Shown here: one piece after another, positions 15,823 to 18,422 of the stretch | Numbering within the stretch: the stretch's first letter is position 1 | Layout: every line of letters starts with the position of its first letter | DNA from: UMGS902 sp045538895 | Lineage (GTDB): Bacteria > Bacillota > Clostridia > Oscillospirales > CAG-272 | Direction: 5' to 3' | Assembly: GCA_045538895.1 (NCBI GenBank) | Contig: JAZQEH010000023.1 | Coordinates: 1-18,422, forward strand | DNA: 18,422 bases | Made by a program: the position numbers and the translations under genes | The notes under the pieces: generated by a model | What the model was told of the DNA's origin: nothing | Database searches by the model: none | What the model saw: the letters and a program-made list of their open reading frames with translations, nothing else

Positions 15823-16365
15823 ATGAGCTTTAAAGGCGCTTTAGGACATTTTAAAACTATTACAAAACACCGCCATGCGGTTATAAAGCATTGTGCAAAG
15901 GCGGGCATACTCTGGCAAGGGCTTTTTCACGACATGTCCAAATACTCATTGACAGAGTTCATTCCGGGAGCAAAATTTTATGTAGGCACACGCAGCCCAA
16001 ACGAGCTTGAACGTGAAAAGAACGGCTATTCTGTCGCATGGATCCACCATAAGGGACGCAATCGCCATCACTTTGAATACTGGAATGACTACAATCCGAA
16101 AACAAAGCAGAATGAGCCTGTAAAAATGCCGCTCCGCTTTGTGATGGAAATGGTTTGCGACCGTATCGCCGCAAGCAAAATCTATCAGGGAAAGAATTAC
16201 ACCGACAAGCATCCTCTTGAATATTTCATGCGTGGCAAGCCGACAAGAGTTATCCATAAGGAAACGTCCGACCTTGTTGAAAAGCTTTTGACCTTGCTCT
16301 CAGAACACGGCGAAGAAGTAACATTTGCATGTATGAAAGAGTTGTTAAAAGAGAATAAATATTAA
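15823..16365 (+). CDS. DUF5662 family protein
   Basis: The 180-aa product resembles the DUF5662 family (PF18907), which has no established function; some databases label members 'catalase' without clear support. It is rich in His and Asp in conserved-looking pairs: HRHAVIKHC at 16-24, GLFHDMSKYS at 33-42, WIHHKGRNRHHFEYW at 73-87 and a later CDR. The pattern of HD and HH pairs in a helical protein resembles metal-binding HD-type enzymes, but that is inference. No membrane span is present. GAGGGG overlapping the upstream stop codon serves as ribosome site, 10 bp after the PfoR-like gene. It ends directly in a terminator. Confidence 0.75.
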   Translation: MSFKGALGHFKTITKHRHAVIKHCAKAGILWQGLFHDMSKYSLTEFIPGAKFYVGTRSPNELEREKNGYSVAWIHHKGRNRHHFEYWNDYNPKTKQNEPVKMPLRFVMEMVCDRIAASKIYQGKNYTDKHPLEYFMRGKPTRVIHKETSDLVEKLLTLLSEHGEEVTFACMKELLKENKY

Positions 16366-16390
16366 AAAAGACGGCATAGCCGTCTTTTTT
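16364..16390 (+). terminator. Terminator after the DUF5662 gene
   Basis: AAAAAAGACGGC and GCCGTCTTTTTT form a 12-bp perfect stem with a 3-nt ATA loop and a six-T tail. The stem begins inside the TAA stop codon. Its symmetry lets it also stop minus-strand transcripts arriving from hemW, DUF1292 or the candidate RNA. Confidence 0.9.
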
Positions 16391-16460
16391 GCTTTGCTAT
16401 CTTTTCGATAGTCGAGCCGCTTTTGGAGGGGCAACGACGTATTGCGCAATTTTTGCCAAA

Positions 16461-16631
16461 GAGAAAAAACACCCACCGAGCCGTGTACATCCTAATGAAA
16501 AACCCTGCTCCAGCAAGGCGGTATCCGCATCTCTGCATTGCGCTTCCAACGTCCGCTACGGTCAAAGCCGTGCGGGAGGCCTGCATCCCGACAGAAATAT
16601 AAGGATTCCATTATTCAAGTGTAGGTTCCAA
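16461..16631 (-). ncRNA. Candidate structured non-coding RNA (possibly 6S-like)
   Basis: The 336-bp gap between DUF5662 and DUF1292 has no convincing gene, is richer in G+C than other gaps here and can fold. On the minus strand ACCUAC (16626-16621) pairs with GUGGGU (16476-16471), and AUCCU (16606-16602) with AGGAU (16493-16489), closing a domain. Inside are hairpins CGGGA/UCCCG (16590-16573), ACGG/CCGU (16571-16558), GCGG-AUA-CCGC (16528-16518) and the exclusive alternative CCUUGC-UGGA-GCAGGG (16518-16503). Two helices use G-U pairs that would be A-C on the other strand, which favours the minus strand. The domain ends in GUUUUUUCUC. Size (about 170 nt) and closing helix would suit 6S RNA (ssrS), but I cannot confirm the family. 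Bases 16391-16460 hold two more small hairpins. Confidence 0.45.
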
Positions 16632-16701
16632 TAAAAGATGTATCACGAACTAAGCAGGATATTCACAGTATATGCTTTTCAGCAAAGAATATTCGTGTTA
16701 A

Positions 16702-17019
16702 TTACTGGTTGCCGCCGTCCTCATCGTAGTCGATGGTGTCAAAGCAAGCATCCTCGAAATAATCCGCTACACGGTCAAACTCGTCATCATCGTCAATAGT
16801 AACGAGAATGTCCTCGCCCTTTTCGTCTGTTTCAAGGCGAAGAATAACGAATTCGATTTCGTCTCCCGGCTTTCTCGCTTTATCATACTCCGAAGCCGGA
16901 ACAAGTGCAAAATATGTCTTTTCATCAAACTCACATGTAGCAAGAAGGACAAATTCGATTTCCTTACCGTCCTCATCTGTAAGTGTGAAAAATTCTTTTT
17001 CTTCAAAAAAATCCTGCAT
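16702..17019 (-). CDS. DUF1292 domain-containing protein
   Basis: The 105-aa acidic product matches the DUF1292 family (PF06949) of small Firmicute proteins of unknown function. FFTLTDEDGKEIEFVLL near the start and DEKTYFALVPASEYD are typical, and the C-terminus is almost wholly Asp/Glu (IDDDDEFD). The open frame reaches 17058, but that ATG has no ribosome site; ATG 17019 has AGAGAGG 8 bp upstream and begins where the family begins, so I chose it. It lies 45 bp after hemW on the same strand, so they are likely co-transcribed. In other Firmicutes DUF1292 genes often lie beside housekeeping genes without a functional link. Confidence 0.85.
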   Translation of the reverse strand: MQDFFEEKEFFTLTDEDGKEIEFVLLATCEFDEKTYFALVPASEYDKARKPGDEIEFVILRLETDEKGEDILVTIDDDDEFDRVADYFEDACFDTIDYDEDGGNQ

Positions 17020-17064
17020 TTCTAAAAACCTCTCTTTCGTAATTATATTGTAACTCATTGCATA

Positions 17065-18213
17065 CTAAAAATCAAGTATATCCGATAAAATATAGTTGCT
17101 GACGTACATGCCTTTCAAGGTAAATGCACATCTGCGTGCATCAAGCGTCACAAATCCGCCGTCAACGTATCGGTGCAACCTCTCGCCGTATTTGCTTGCA
17201 AAATCCGCACCGAACTCTCTTGCATATGCCGCAAGCTCTATTCCCTTAAAAAGCCGCATACGAAGCATAACGTATTCGGTTTCTTTGGTGAAAACATCAA
17301 TATCCGTACACTCTGAAAGTATGTTGTCAATGCCCATAGGGCGTTCCATCTCCTCGATATACTTCTCTGCATCGTCAACATACGCATATCGCTGACCGAG
17401 GAAATAAGAGTGTGCCGAAACGCCGAATCCAAGATAGCTTTCGCTGTTCCAATAACGCATATTGTGCTTTGATGCAAAGCCTCGTCTTGCATAGTTGCTT
17501 ATCTCATAATGCTCATAGTCGGCATCTCCGAGCAAGCGGTGAGCCATCTTGTACATCTTGTACTCGGTTTCTTCATCGGGGAGCGGCAAAATATCCTTTT
17601 TGTCGTAGAACGGAGTTCCCTCCTCTATCTTGAGTCCGTAAACCGATATATGCTCGGGGCTTAAGGTTTTTACAAACTGAAGCGTTGCCTGAAAACTCTC
17701 TTCGGTCTGGTGAGGTATGCCGTACATAAGGTCAACGTTTATGTTGCGGAAGCCTACGGCACGTGCCGCCTTGAAGCTTTCAACAAAGTCATTTGCCGTG
17801 TGTATTCTGCCGAGTGCCGAAAGTTCTTTGTCGATAGCACTCTGAAGCCCGAATGAAATTCGGTTGACACCGAGCGACAAAAGATGCCTTAAATATCCTT
17901 TGTCAACTGTACCCGGATTTGCCTCAACGGTAAATTCAATGTTTTTCTCAAGGTCAAATGAACTTTTTATACATTCAACAAGGTCCTTCATCTGCTTTTT
18001 CGTGAGCAGCGAGGGGGTACCGCCGCCGATGTAAACCGTGTCAACGGTAAAATCCTGTGCCGCACCCGAAAAATCCTGCATGTGAAGCATAAGTGCGTTG
18101 AGGTAACGGTCTGCTTCACCTTTAGCAGGCGGATGCGAGCAAAAATCGCAATATCCGCATTTGCTCTTGCAAAACGGAATATGCACATATATTCCAAGTT
18201 TTTCTTTTTCCAT
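17065..18213 (-). CDS. hemW: Radical SAM family heme chaperone HemW
   Basis: The 382-aa product has the radical SAM cluster motif CKSKCGYC with Cys15, Cys19 and Cys22 in HIPFCKSKCGYCDFC, followed by VDTVYIGGGTPSLL near residue 60 and a HemN_C-like C-terminal part (LFKGIELAAYAREFG). HemW-type proteins bind heme and hand it to respiratory enzymes; they were often mislabelled coproporphyrinogen III oxidase (HemN), from which this lacks the N-terminal extension. The ATG at 18213 gives the standard N-terminus, but no clear ribosome site precedes it (TTCAAACT before ATG). A GATAAT box about 23 bp upstream could drive a very short leader. The structured repeat copy B lies 39 bp upstream. Confidence 0.92.
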   Translation of the reverse strand: MEKEKLGIYVHIPFCKSKCGYCDFCSHPPAKGEADRYLNALMLHMQDFSGAAQDFTVDTVYIGGGTPSLLTKKQMKDLVECIKSSFDLEKNIEFTVEANPGTVDKGYLRHLLSLGVNRISFGLQSAIDKELSALGRIHTANDFVESFKAARAVGFRNINVDLMYGIPHQTEESFQATLQFVKTLSPEHISVYGLKIEEGTPFYDKKDILPLPDEETEYKMYKMAHRLLGDADYEHYEISNYARRGFASKHNMRYWNSESYLGFGVSAHSYFLGQRYAYVDDAEKYIEEMERPMGIDNILSECTDIDVFTKETEYVMLRMRLFKGIELAAYAREFGADFASKYGERLHRYVDGGFVTLDARRCAFTLKGMYVSNYILSDILDF

Positions 18214-18252
18214 AGTTTGAATATTTACGTAAATTATCGTTTAGGGTAACGA

Positions 18253-18358
18253 CGTCAGAACCTTTTAAGGAAAGGTTCCGACACCTCCAAACCTTTTTGT
18301 AAAAAAATATTGTCTGTAGCCACGGCTACTTATTAAATATTTTACAGTTTTTCTTTGG
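18253..18358 (-). repeat. Structured dispersed repeat, copy B (inverted partner of 1-105)
   Basis: Read on the minus strand this 106-bp element is nearly identical to 1-105, with the same GTAGCC/GGCTAC hairpin and the same GGAACCTTT/AAAGGTTCC hairpin; the latter's outer C-G pair is altered by the single C/T change. It lies upstream of hemW in the same orientation. The sequence beyond it (18359-18422) is AT-rich with no recognised feature. Confidence 0.85.
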
Positions 18359-18422
18359 TTTTTTCTTCTTAAGAAAGAACACCTTCGTTACTCCCATAAA
18401 TAATAATTTATCTTATCAACTA

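Noticed and set aside
16389..16634. 81-aa plus-strand open frame (and a 74-aa minus-strand frame at 16362-16586) in the gap
   Set aside because: Neither has a ribosome site or recognisable domain, the minus frame runs through the terminator, and both lie on the segment that folds as a structured RNA.
17020..17058. N-terminal extension of the DUF1292 gene to ATG 17058
   Set aside because: No ribosome site there, while ATG 17019 has AGAGAGG at good spacing and begins at the family N-terminus.
1..18422. A composite transposon or genomic island made by the end repeats
   Set aside because: No transposase, integrase or target duplication is seen, and the enclosed genes are housekeeping genes with uniform style; the repeats are better read as dispersed intergenic elements.

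Overview
The window looks like chromosomal core DNA of an anaerobic Firmicute, most probably a gut-type clostridium (Oscillospirales/Ruminococcaceae-like). This is inferred from the gene families (ArgJ-type arginine operon, PfoR-like membrane protein, DUF1292, DUF5662, HemW, MEP-pathway IspE), the AAGGAGG-type ribosome sites, consensus sigma-A promoters and simple hairpin terminators. No rRNA, tRNA, CRISPR array, transposase, phage or plasmid gene was seen. All genes appear intact.

Layout. Positions 1-105 hold a structured repeat whose inverted, almost identical copy lies at 18253-18358, so the pair brackets nearly the whole window. At 150-1227 a flavin-reductase-like gene (minus) and a small membrane zinc-ribbon gene (plus) are divergent. 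At 1260-9340 lies a seven-gene arginine operon on the minus strand, transcribed argG-argH-argC-argJ-argB-argD-argF. It has one clear promoter in front of argG (TTGACA, 17 bp, TAAAAT), flanked by ArgR-type boxes. Together the products convert glutamate to arginine, with ArgJ recycling the acetyl group; the operon lacks carbamoyl-phosphate synthetase and the ArgR regulator. Several gaps inside the operon carry strong hairpins.

At 9579-11923 two tandem AI-2E-family membrane proteins overlap by ATGA (minus). They are divergent from ispE (12044-12931, plus), which is followed after 2 bp by an alpha/beta hydrolase (12934-13659). A CPBP membrane protease (13703-14713, minus) converges on the hydrolase and is divergent from a PfoR-like PTS IIC-type membrane protein (14823-15812), which is followed by a DUF5662 protein (15823-16365). 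At 16366-16701 there is no convincing gene, but on the minus strand there is a good candidate for a structured non-coding RNA, possibly 6S-like. Then come a DUF1292 protein (16702-17019) and hemW (17065-18213), both minus, transcribed hemW to DUF1292. The last 64 bases (18359-18422) are AT-rich and hold nothing I can name.

The protein-coding content is ordinary. I did not find a clear new multi-gene system. The points most worth a second look are the candidate RNA at about 16461-16631, the inverted structured repeat pair, and the hairpins in the arginine operon's intercistronic gaps.
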